From the NCBI RefSeq assembly GCF_004016525.1, contig NZ_SACJ01000003.1:310001-374000 (forward strand): DNA of 64,000 nucleotides. Reading direction: 5' to 3'. The first letter of the stretch is position 1, and each line of letters starts with the position of its first letter. The stretch is from Flavobacterium sufflavum (GTDB lineage Bacteria; Bacteroidota; Bacteroidia; Flavobacteriales; Flavobacteriaceae). The translations under genes were made by a program, and so were the position numbers. Positions 8,914 to 15,678 of the stretch are shown here, one piece after another. The notes under the pieces are model-generated. The model searched no databases and was not told the origin of the DNA. It worked only from the letters and a program-made list of their open reading frames with translations.

Positions 8914-9023
8914 TTTTAGGAGCAGTAGAATTGGTTTTCCAGAAGTACTTTCCTCCTGCTATCCGCTACAATCTCTTGTACCGCTTTCGCTATACAAGGG
9001 GATTTCCACTACTATCAGGGCTA
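8914..9023 (+). repeat. ~110-bp interspersed repeat, copy A
   Basis: It begins TTTTAGGAGCAG, continues through CTCCTGCTATCCGCTACAATCTC and a small hairpin (CTTGTA / TACAAG), and ends GGATTTCCACT...ATCAGGGCTA. The long middle motif spans 8951-8974. A second copy with the same ends but a different central hairpin lies inverted at 59349-59451. It fills most of the gap between htpG and the next gene. Confidence 0.75.
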
Positions 9024-9133
9024 AAAATAAGGTTCAATTTCCAAAATAACTTTTGTAAGAATATTTTAATATATTTGATTCTCCAATTTACAAGACTAGT
9101 CCTCTATAAATTGATAAACTTAAAGAATCGATT

Positions 9134-9568
9134 ATGAAACGTATTTTAATATTAGTTCTAATAGTTCTATTTTCATCTTGTAATACTTACTATTATATTT
9201 CTAACACTGAAGATATTTATTTATATAATACCCCAGATAAAAATGACTCTAGCAAAGAAATAACTCTAATACCTAAAGGAACATATTATTATACAACGAT
9301 AGTTAAAAAACGATTTAGAAAAGCTAAATACGGTAACTTAAATGGATACATTTATAATCCCTATTTTGACAACCCTTATTATACACCAAATTCAAAAGTT
9401 TCTGTATCGAACTCGTCAATAAAAAACAACTCTACAACAAACAATTCAACATACAATTATTCTTCTACAAGCTATGACCGACCCAAAACTGTAAATGTTA
9501 AAGGTTATTATAGAAAAAATGGAACATATGTAAAACCACATACCAGAAGCGCTCCAAGAAGAAAATAA
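9134..9568 (+). CDS. Small lipoprotein with SH3-like N-terminus, unknown function
   Basis: A 144-residue predicted lipoprotein (signal ending FSSC, Cys16). The segment at about 25-75 (DIYLYNTPDKNDSSKEITLIPKG...GNLNGYIYNP) looks like a bacterial SH3 domain. A Ser/Asn/Thr-rich linker follows, then a basic tail VKGYYRKNGTYVKPHTRS, a pattern I recognise as recurring at the ends of Bacteroidota surface proteins. Probably envelope-located; the binding partner is unknown. It is flanked on both sides by repeat elements, with no evident operon. Confidence 0.65.
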   Translation: MKRILILVLIVLFSSCNTYYYISNTEDIYLYNTPDKNDSSKEITLIPKGTYYYTTIVKKRFRKAKYGNLNGYIYNPYFDNPYYTPNSKVSVSNSSIKNNSTTNNSTYNYSSTSYDRPKTVNVKGYYRKNGTYVKPHTRSAPRRK

Positions 9569-9576
9569 ATTTAACA

Positions 9577-9606
9577 TTAGCGCGGATTTACAAACCGGAT
9601 CCCCAA
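9577..9606. repeat. Fragment of a GCGCGGATTT-type hairpin repeat
   Basis: AGCGCGGATTTACAAACCGGATCCCC resembles the hairpin at 11981-12030 (GCACGGATTTGCAATCCGTGC) but its stem is degenerate. It lies in the gene-free stretch after the SH3-like lipoprotein. Confidence 0.4.
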
Positions 9607-9634
9607 CAATGAGCAACTTTGTAGAATTACTAAA

Positions 9635-9706
9635 TGAGATTGCTTCGTTCCTCGCAATGACTACTAAGCAGTTTAAGTCATTGCGAGCGATAGCGAAGCA
9701 ATCTCA
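9635..9706. repeat. 72-bp palindromic repeat (GAGATTGCTTCG...CGAAGCAATCTC)
   Basis: The left arm (9636-9661) and right arm (9677-9705) are inverted copies of GAGATTGCTTCG...CTCGCAATGAC. They differ by four extra bases in the right arm (GCGATAGCG against GGAACG) and enclose a 15-nt loop. This is a dispersed-repeat design seen in many bacterial genomes, with no coding capacity. Confidence 0.75.
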
Positions 9707-9772
9707 CTAAAAAGAGTAAATCTAGTCTTAAAATGCAATTACATCGCTAGCCTATCAATAAAACTAAAAAAG

Positions 9773-10078
9773 ATGAAACCAGGATTTGTCTATATCATTA
9801 CCAATAAATATCAAACGGTAGTTTATGTTGGTGTCACATCAAATCTTCCACAAAGAATTATAGAACATAAAAACAAGAAATATCCAAAATCATTTTCAGC
9901 TAGATACGATATAAACATATTAGTTTACTATGAACAATTTCAATGGATTGAAGATGCTATAGCTCGTGAAAAACAAATAAAAGCGGGTTCAAGGGCTGCC
10001 AAAAACAAATTGATTCAATCTATCAATCCAAAATGGACAGATTTATTTGACGAAATTAAAGATATAATGACTGAATAA
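9773..10078 (+). CDS. GIY-YIG nuclease superfamily protein (single domain)
   Basis: A 101-residue protein covering only a GIY-YIG domain: the core signature VYIITN...VVYVGVTSN at 6-27, the catalytic-type Arg in LPQRIIEHK, the metal-binding Glu in AIAREKQIK and a final NPKW motif. It matches the UvrC-like YhbQ/YazA small-protein group, whose cellular role is unsettled (a DNA repair or processing nuclease is suspected). It has no DNA-binding or intron context, so it is not an obvious homing enzyme. It lies among repeats, and such genes are often multicopy in Flavobacterium. The family call is secure; activity is inferred. Confidence 0.88.
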   Translation: MKPGFVYIITNKYQTVVYVGVTSNLPQRIIEHKNKKYPKSFSARYDINILVYYEQFQWIEDAIAREKQIKAGSRAAKNKLIQSINPKWTDLFDEIKDIMTE

Positions 10079-10331
10079 TATCTATTTTTAAATTTAAAAC
10101 TATGCCAGCAACAATAACTACTTTGTCAAATTACTGGATGAGATTCTCCTTCGTCGAAATGACAAGATTGCGAATAGAAATCACAACTTGATACAGTCTG
10201 CAACGGGAAATGTTTTCGCATAAATGTTTTAAAAAGTTCGTTTACACGTCGGCGAGGAATTAGGTATAGTAAAATCACAAATGGATACAAAATAGCTTAA
10301 TAGATAACTAATTTTAAAGAATAGTAACTAC
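10079..10331. repeat. Gene-free spacer with degraded repeat fragments
   Basis: It contains GATGAGATTCTCCTTCGTCGAAATGAC (10136-10162), reminiscent of the 9635 palindrome. It also has TTACACGTCGGCGAGGAATTAGG (10242-10264), reminiscent of the CTGGCGAGCG tail at 12010-12030. No open reading frame of merit. Confidence 0.35.
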
Positions 10332-10661
10332 ATGATATATATAATATCTTTATTTTTTCTTTTACTTTCGCCATTGCTTTTCCAGTTAATCTTTGGAATC
10401 AAAGCTATTAAAGACTCCATCTCTTTAAGTTTTTTAGAAGTAATTTTAATAAGTTCACTTGGACATGTGGCTTTTGCAATTATAAATCTTGAACTAATGG
10501 GTGAATCATTAAAACATGCAACTCATAAATGTGGAATGGCTTGGCTCGCTGTTTTAATGATGGAATACTTAGTTGGATTCGTATTATTAATCGTGATTCT
10601 CATACAACTATACATCCAATATCGCAAGAATAAATCCAATGAAGAAGGAAATGCAAATTAA
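10332..10661 (+). CDS. Small three-helix membrane protein, unknown
   Basis: A 109-residue hydrophobic protein I do not recognise. Three membrane segments are visible: about 2-23 (IYIISLFFLLLSPLLFQLIF), 33-56 (LEVILISSLGHVAFAIINLEL) and 73-97 (LAVLMMEYLVGFVLLIVILI). A charged tail follows (YRKNKSNEEGNAN). No catalytic motif is apparent. It ends 14 nt before the next gene in the same direction, so the two may be co-transcribed. The reading frame is supported by the consistent hydrophobic pattern and the following close gene. Confidence 0.6.
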   Translation: MIYIISLFFLLLSPLLFQLIFGIKAIKDSISLSFLEVILISSLGHVAFAIINLELMGESLKHATHKCGMAWLAVLMMEYLVGFVLLIVILIQLYIQYRKNKSNEEGNAN

Positions 10662-10675
10662 ACACTAAAAAACCA

Positions 10676-11341
10676 ATGAAAACAATACAAGTCTTTCTTA
10701 CAACATTTTTCGCAACAATAGTATTTGGACAAAATGGACAAAGAAAAAATCCATCTGATTTTATACCTAAAGGCTATGTGCTTTTTGAAAAAATCAATGG
10801 CGATTTAGACAAAGATGGTCTAGAAGATTGTGTACTTATTATTAAAGGCACTGATAAAAGTAAATTTTTCAAACATGAATATCACGGAGAATTAGACCGA
10901 AACCGAAGGGGTATTATCATTTTATTTAACAAAAAAGACCATTATGAATTGGCTTCAAAAAACTACAATTGTTTCTCTTCTGAAAATGAAGATGGTGGCG
11001 TTTATTTCCCTCCCGATTTAAGTGTTCTAATAGAAAAAGGAAACTTGATTATGCATTACGGGCATGGTAGATATGGCTATTGGAAATATACTTTTCGATA
11101 TAAAAACGCTGATTTTGATTTAATCGGTTATGACATTAGCAATGGCGGAGCAATAATTAGCGATGAAACTAGCATTAATTTCCTAACTAAAAAGAAACTG
11201 CAAAGAGTAAACGTAAACAAGAACGATGACGGTGGTCAGGAAATTTTTAAAGACAGCTGGAAAACCATCAAGCAAAATCCACTCATCAAACTATCTGAGG
11301 TTAAAGATTTTGACGAACTCTATTTAGAAGATTACAAATAA
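10676..11341 (+). CDS. Secreted protein with Ca-loop-like motif, unknown
   Basis: A 221-residue exported protein with a signal peptide at 1-18 (ending VFGQ). Near residue 40 is NGDLDKDGLEDCVLIIKG, a D-x-D-x-D-G pattern like the calcium loops of FG-GAP/VCBS or dockerin modules. Bacteroidota proteins with this opening are usually hypothetical. The rest is beta-rich (NLIMHYGHGRYGYWKYTFRY). The signal-peptide DNA closely matches that of the gene at 12072, although the mature parts are unrelated. It is probably in a short transcription unit with the upstream membrane protein. Confidence 0.6.
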   Translation: MKTIQVFLTTFFATIVFGQNGQRKNPSDFIPKGYVLFEKINGDLDKDGLEDCVLIIKGTDKSKFFKHEYHGELDRNRRGIIILFNKKDHYELASKNYNCFSSENEDGGVYFPPDLSVLIEKGNLIMHYGHGRYGYWKYTFRYKNADFDLIGYDISNGGAIISDETSINFLTKKKLQRVNVNKNDDGGQEIFKDSWKTIKQNPLIKLSEVKDFDELYLEDYK

Positions 11342-11382
11342 AACATTTACCAATAAAAGAAGTAAACCAAAAACCAACCTAA

Positions 11383-11976
11383 ATGAAATCAAAACTATTT
11401 TTTTTAACATTATTTTTATGTGTTTCTCAATCAAATTATAGTCAAAAACTAGAATATGGAGCAATGCTCAATCTAGAAAGAACAACGCTTTCTGTACCTA
11501 ATGGAGAATACACTATTTACTCTAATGGAGGTTACAGCGAAGGAGCTACATCAACTGGAAAAAGAACAAATATCGGAATTGGGGCATTTGCAACCTATCA
11601 AATTATAGAAGATGTCTTTGATGTGGGGTGCGAATTATTTTATGACAACACTTCTTCTCAAAAAGTGGATCAAAGTTTTCAAGCCTTTAATTTAGTTCCC
11701 TTTCTAAGAGTCCAACTAGCGAGAAACATTTATTTTAGCTTAGGAGGTGGAACTGGTTTTATACTTAATTCACCTCAATTTGAAAACAATACCTATAAAT
11801 CTAAAAAAATTGATTTTATTGGAAAAGCATCTTTGGGTTATAACATTAAAAATTATTGCACCTTAGAACTTGGTTTTTATCCACCTGTCACCTCTGTAGT
11901 TGAAAATTATTTAAATAGACAGAAAACATATTTAGGAATCAAAATCCCATTAAACAAGTATTTTCGAGATAAATAA
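11383..11976 (+). CDS. Outer-membrane beta-barrel protein (small porin-like)
   Basis: A 197-residue protein with a signal peptide at 1-20 (ending SNYSQ). Amphipathic strands follow (IGIGAFATYQIIEDVFDVGCELFY, shown by its ends; IYFSLGGGTGFIL; YCTLELGFYPPV), with a terminal strand TYLGIKIPLNKYF. This fits the 8-stranded OmpW/OprF-like 'outer membrane beta-barrel' type common in Flavobacteria. Transport function is unknown. It follows the 10676 gene by 41 nt in the same direction. Confidence 0.7.
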   Translation: MKSKLFFLTLFLCVSQSNYSQKLEYGAMLNLERTTLSVPNGEYTIYSNGGYSEGATSTGKRTNIGIGAFATYQIIEDVFDVGCELFYDNTSSQKVDQSFQAFNLVPFLRVQLARNIYFSLGGGTGFILNSPQFENNTYKSKKIDFIGKASLGYNIKNYCTLELGFYPPVTSVVENYLNRQKTYLGIKIPLNKYFRDK

Positions 11977-11980
11977 AATT

Positions 11981-12030
11981 TCCCGATAGCACGGATTTGC
12001 AATCCGTGCCCACAAGCTGGCGAGCGTTAT
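11981..12030. repeat. Hairpin repeat (GCACGGATT-TGC-AATCCGTGC)
   Basis: A 9-bp perfect stem with a 3-nt loop (11989-12009), preceded by TCCCGATA and followed by CCACAAGCTGGCGAGCGTT. It may double as a terminator, but no T-tract follows. Related fragments lie at 9577 and 10242. Confidence 0.55.
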
Positions 12031-12071
12031 GCATGTGCACTCAAAGAATAATTAGAAAATGAAAACAGTTA

Positions 12072-12473
12072 ATGAAAACAACACTAGTCCTTCTAACAAC
12101 ATTTTTCTCAACAATAATATTTGGACAAAATCAATCAGGAAAAATCATTTTAATATCAAGTGGACAACTTTCAGAATATGAAACTGTTACAATTAACGAT
12201 ATCAATTTTGATTTAGTTATGAACAGCATTCACGATACAATTTATATTCAAACAATGGAACCTAAATTTGTAACTAAAGAAGGATATCATGTAGGAAAAC
12301 AATTTACAGAATTACCTATTACAATTCAACAAAACTTAATCAGATATCCAGGTTGGGGCTATTTCTACAAATTAGCTTCAGGTTGGTCAATTGCATTTTT
12401 TGAGGGAAAAACTCGTACAGACAGTTATCCTAATGCGAATTCAAAAATCAAGTTGATCTTTAAACGAAAATAA
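12072..12473 (+). CDS. Small secreted protein, unknown
   Basis: A 133-residue exported protein with a signal peptide at 1-18 (ending IFGQ). The mature part has no domain I recognise; it contains LSEYETVTINDINFDL, FVTKEGYHVGKQFTELP and a basic end (IKLIFKRK). Its signal peptide and that DNA are nearly the same as those of the gene at 10676, suggesting a shared or copied 5' end. An earlier ATG at 12059 is in another frame and gives no sensible protein. It ends 6 nt before the broken YdeI-family gene. Confidence 0.55.
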   Translation: MKTTLVLLTTFFSTIIFGQNQSGKIILISSGQLSEYETVTINDINFDLVMNSIHDTIYIQTMEPKFVTKEGYHVGKQFTELPITIQQNLIRYPGWGYFYKLASGWSIAFFEGKTRTDSYPNANSKIKLIFKRK

Positions 12474-12479
12474 AACCTA

Positions 12480-13049
12480 ATGCACGAAAAACCTACCTTA
12501 TACTTTAAAAACGCTTCCGAATGGAGAGCCTGGCTTCATGAAAACCACAGTAGTCACAAGGCGGTGTATTTGATTTTTTACAGGGTGGCACATGAAGCCG
12601 AAAGTATGCGTTGGGAAGAAGCCGTTAAAGTGGCTATTTGTTATGGCTGGATAGATTCTACGGTTAAAAAACTGGATGAAGACCGAAGACAACAACTTTT
12701 TACTCCCAGAAAAGACAAAAGTGTTTGGAGCAAGCTAAACAAAACCTACATCGAAGAACTAACTGCTGCCAATTTAATGCACGAAAGTGGATTGAAAAAA
12801 GTTGAAACCGCTAAGAAAAACGGTTTCTGGGAAAGTTTAGATTCGGTTGAAAACTTAGAAATCCCTTAAGATTTACAAATGGCTTTTGCTAAAAATCCAG
12901 TTGCTTTTTCTAATTATGAAAACTTTAGTAAATCCTATAAAAAAAATTATTTACATTGGTTAAACCAAGCCAAAAGAGTAGAAACAAGACAGAACAGAAT
13001 TGCTCAAATAATTGACTTGTGCGAGCGAAACTGTAAAGCAAGACAATAA
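12480..13049 (+). pseudogene. YdeI/OmpD-associated family gene broken by an in-frame stop
   Basis: The first 129 codons encode the family N-terminus (LYFKNASEWRAWLHENH, KVAICYGWIDSTVKKLDEDR, FTPRKDKSVWSKLNK) and stop at TAA 12867-12869. Reading on in the same frame gives 59 more codons that are plainly the family C-terminus (DLQMAFAKNPVAFSNYENFS, YLHWLNQAKRVETRQNRI), ending at 13047-13049. The break falls inside the usual I-P-E-D-L-Q motif, where GAA would be expected, so one G-to-T change explains it. The whole is 189 codons, normal for the family. E. coli-type YdeI is linked to stress and antimicrobial-peptide resistance. A sequencing error is the main alternative. Confidence 0.85.
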
Positions 13050-13056
13050 ACATTTT

Positions 13057-13620
13057 ATGACTATGGGAAATAAGTTATCAGCAACAGACTCTAAAACCTT
13101 AATAGAAATACTAAAAGCCCGTTTTGAGAAAAACAGCAACCGTCATGAAGGTTTGGAATGGGATAAAGTTCAGGCTAAGTTGGAAGCAAATCCTGAAAAA
13201 CTCTGGTCACTAAATGAAATGGAAAGAACGGGCGGCGAACCTGATGTTGTCAATTATGATAAAAATACAGACGAATACATTTTTTATGATTGTTCAGCTG
13301 AAAGTCCAAAAGAGCGCAGAAGCCTTTGTTATGACCGTCAGGCACTGGATTCCCGAAAAGAAAATAAACCTAAAAACAACGTTATAGATGTAGCTGCTGC
13401 CATGGGCATTACACTTTTATCAGAAGAACAATACCAGGAATTGCAAAAACTGGGGAATTTCGATACAAAAACCTCGAGTTGGATTGAAACTCCTGCCGAA
13501 ATCAGGAAACTGGGTGGCGCCATCTTTGCTGATTTCCGTTACGGGAACGTATTTATCTACCACAACGGTGCCGAATCTTATTATGCCGCCAGGGGATTCC
13601 GTGGGGCTTTAAAGGTTTAA
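13057..13620 (+). CDS. DUF4256 family protein
   Basis: A 187-residue cytoplasmic protein matching DUF4256 along its length: RFEKNSNRHEGLEWDKVQAK, LNEMERTGGEPDVV, YIFYDCSAESPKERRSLCYD, AAAMGITLLSEEQYQELQKL, and the end GAESYYAARGFRGALKV. Function is unknown. The ATG at 13057 (or 13063) fits family starts; an upstream in-frame TTG at 13012 would lie inside the YdeI pseudogene tail and is not preferred. It begins 7 nt after that pseudogene's true end, so the two were probably co-transcribed. Confidence 0.85.
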   Translation: MTMGNKLSATDSKTLIEILKARFEKNSNRHEGLEWDKVQAKLEANPEKLWSLNEMERTGGEPDVVNYDKNTDEYIFYDCSAESPKERRSLCYDRQALDSRKENKPKNNVIDVAAAMGITLLSEEQYQELQKLGNFDTKTSSWIETPAEIRKLGGAIFADFRYGNVFIYHNGAESYYAARGFRGALKV

Positions 13621-13708
13621 TTACAGATTTTCTCTCAGATAGAATTATTAGGATTAAACTTTATTAGCAATCCAGAGTCCAACTTAAAATTTTTCAAATT
13701 TAAAGTTT

Positions 13709-14869
13709 ATGAGTAATAGCAATTCCAAATGGTCAAGACGAAAATTCATTATCAATCTATCTGGTGCAACTGCGGTACTTTATGCCAGTCCGATGCTGGC
13801 TTTTGATAATGATACCCAAGAAACTAAAATAGCCAGAATCATAGCTAAAACCATAGGAATTGACACTCACAATCATATTGATGTTCCCTTTAAAATAGCA
13901 GATTTTAAGAATCAAAAATATGATTTAGCCACCGAAATAAAAAAATCCGGTTTATCGGCTATATGCATGACCTTTTCGGTAGATCGTCCTAATTTAACCC
14001 AGGAAGGAGAAGCTTACCAACGATTCCTGAACAGTTTAGACGAAATGGATGCTGTCCTAAAAGACAACAATATGGAACGCGCACTAAGCCTGGCCAATTT
14101 GAAAAAAGCGCATAAAAAAAATAAGCCTATTGCTATTCAGTCGATAGAAGGAGGTCATTTTTTAGAAGGACATCTCGAACGACTCGAACTAGCTTACCAT
14201 AGAGGATTAAGACATTTAGGATTGCTTCACGACAATCAATCTTCGGTGCCTATAGGAGACATTTATACTAATCCGCCACAATTTGGTGGACTAACTGAAT
14301 TTGGCAAACAAATTATTACCGAAGCCAATAAACTGGGGATTCTTCTGGATCTTACCCATGCAAGCAATGACGCTATTAATGATTCTCTTGCAATTTCGAC
14401 CAAGCCTATCCTAATTTCCCATACCGGTCTTGATAGTCAATTAGGCAAAAATGAAAGAATGGCAAAAATGATGAAACCAAGACTTATCAGCAAAGAACAA
14501 GCTAAAATTGTGGCTAATGCAGGTGGTGTAATAGGAGTTTGGACACATCTCGCCGATTCACCATTAGAATATGCCCATAACATAAAAGCTATGGTTGATG
14601 TCGTTGGCATAGACCATGTGTGCATTGGCACCGATACTAAAATGGCTACGGCTAATTATCCTGCTTCTGAAAATACCAACAATGGTGAAGCCAACAAAAA
14701 GAGGGAACGAATTGGTGAAAAAACAAATTCAGCCTGGGAAAATCAGAAAGAAGGCTTTTTCTATAGCGTGGTAAGTGCTTTGCTGGAAACAGGTTTTAAC
14801 GAAGACGAAATCATAAAAATTGGAGGAGCTAACTATTGCCGAATATTTGACGAAGCAACAAGGCTTTAG
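13709..14869 (+). CDS. Tat-exported membrane-dipeptidase family protein (peptidase M19)
   Basis: A 386-residue member of the renal-dipeptidase (M19) family, zinc enzymes that cut dipeptides. A twin-arginine signal (KWSRRKFIINLSG) opens the protein. Metal-ligand motifs appear in family order: GIDTHNHID near 50, IQSIEGGHFLEG near 145 (bridging Glu), DLTHASN near 215 and ILISHTGL near 235, followed by GGVIGVWTH and IDHVCIGTD. Tat export suggests folding with metal in the cytoplasm before release to the periplasm. The substrate is unproven (dipeptides, possibly D-containing). It is a single gene, closed by a 50-bp palindromic hairpin. Confidence 0.88.
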   Translation: MSNSNSKWSRRKFIINLSGATAVLYASPMLAFDNDTQETKIARIIAKTIGIDTHNHIDVPFKIADFKNQKYDLATEIKKSGLSAICMTFSVDRPNLTQEGEAYQRFLNSLDEMDAVLKDNNMERALSLANLKKAHKKNKPIAIQSIEGGHFLEGHLERLELAYHRGLRHLGLLHDNQSSVPIGDIYTNPPQFGGLTEFGKQIITEANKLGILLDLTHASNDAINDSLAISTKPILISHTGLDSQLGKNERMAKMMKPRLISKEQAKIVANAGGVIGVWTHLADSPLEYAHNIKAMVDVVGIDHVCIGTDTKMATANYPASENTNNGEANKKRERIGEKTNSAWENQKEGFFYSVVSALLETGFNEDEIIKIGGANYCRIFDEATRL

Positions 14870-14894
14870 TTAATTAGGCTTTTTGCCGTTACTT

Positions 14895-14955
14895 CGAGTG
14901 ATTTTAAATAATAATGCGATAGCCTATATTATTTAAAATTGTATCGAGAAGCTTT
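14895..14955 (+). repeat. Palindromic intergenic repeat, copy 2 (covarying stem-loop)
   Basis: A 13-bp stem (ATTTTAAATAATA / TATTATTTAAAAT) with a loop containing TGCGATAGC, preceded by GAGTG and followed by TGTATCGAGAAGCT. It is the inverse orientation of the copy at 5434-5492. Confidence 0.75.
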
Positions 14956-14962
14956 ATCTAAA

Positions 14963-15012
14963 AAAAGCTGTTTCGATATCCCGATAGCTATCGGGATATC
15001 GAAACAGCTTTT
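14963..15012. terminator. 50-bp perfect palindrome acting as bidirectional terminator
   Basis: Two 25-nt arms pair without mismatch around a central AGCT (14986-14989). The outer ends are AAAAGCTG and CAGCTTTT. It lies between convergent genes. Its core TCCCGATAGCTATCGGGA recurs exactly at 45420-45437. Confidence 0.8.
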
Positions 15013-15029
15013 AGTAGCTTTAAAATAGA

Positions 15030-15494
15030 TTAAAGCCCTAATCGTACGCTGGGGGTACGTACACCTATTTGGGTATTTATCGAAGTACTACTTGGAGTTC
15101 TTTGATAATTTGGTTGATCGTATTGATAATAATAAAATCCGGCGTGACTATAAAAATAATCGTCGTGATGGCAATGTGCGTCACAATGATTATAATGCTC
15201 TACATAAACCTCTTTCTTGCTGGCAATATAAGCGCGATATGCCTTTCTATCCCTTTCCTTCAACTCTTTTTCGTAAGCTTTCTGTTCTTTCCAAAAAGCT
15301 TTTTCCTCGGCTTTAGTTTTAGCTTCAAAACTTAACTCATACTTAGCATCTTCGGCTCCTCTTTGTTGGTAATACGTGATTTTATCAGGAGTTTTGCCCA
15401 CACTTGCTCTACTTTCTACACTAGCTTCTTGAGCGTATGTAATTGCCATTGTTCCTAAAAGAAATATTGCTAATATCGTTCTCATAATTTTCAA
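15030..15494 (-). CDS. Secreted His/Tyr-rich protein with charged coiled coil, unknown
   Basis: A 154-residue exported protein (signal ending AITYAQ). The middle (about 50-95) is a highly charged helix (EAKTKAEEKAFWKEQKAYEK). It is followed by the metal-binding-like cluster HYNHCDAHCHHDDYFYSHAG and a Tyr-rich segment. The end, IGVRTPSVRLGL, is conserved-looking. I do not recognise a family. The His/Cys/Asp cluster suggests metal binding, but this is inference. ATG codons at 15494 and 15485 are both possible starts; the second gives a more compact signal peptide. Confidence 0.6.
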   Translation of the reverse strand: MKIMRTILAIFLLGTMAITYAQEASVESRASVGKTPDKITYYQQRGAEDAKYELSFEAKTKAEEKAFWKEQKAYEKELKERDRKAYRAYIASKKEVYVEHYNHCDAHCHHDDYFYSHAGFYYYQYDQPNYQRTPSSTSINTQIGVRTPSVRLGL

Positions 15495-15678
15495 TTTTAG
15501 TTATCGTTATTATTACTTTCAATAGTAAGACAACCATAAGCCCATTTACCCTACCCTGTTGAAGAATTAAATTGTGTACATTAGATAACTCAATAAAAAA
15601 ATCCAATCCATTAAACCTTTTTCACACTTTAACATCTTAATTAATAACAAACCAGAAAAAACCTAAAACCTACTAACT

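Noticed and set aside
9577..12030. CRISPR array
   Set aside because: The repeats here are single inverted elements of differing type; there is no regular direct-repeat and spacer pattern anywhere in the window.
12059..12071. Earlier ATG before the secreted protein at 12072
   Set aside because: It is in a different frame from the signal peptide and encodes no plausible protein.
13012..13056. TTG start that would lengthen the DUF4256 protein by 15 residues
   Set aside because: The extension overlaps the YdeI pseudogene tail and the family normally starts near the ATG at 13057.
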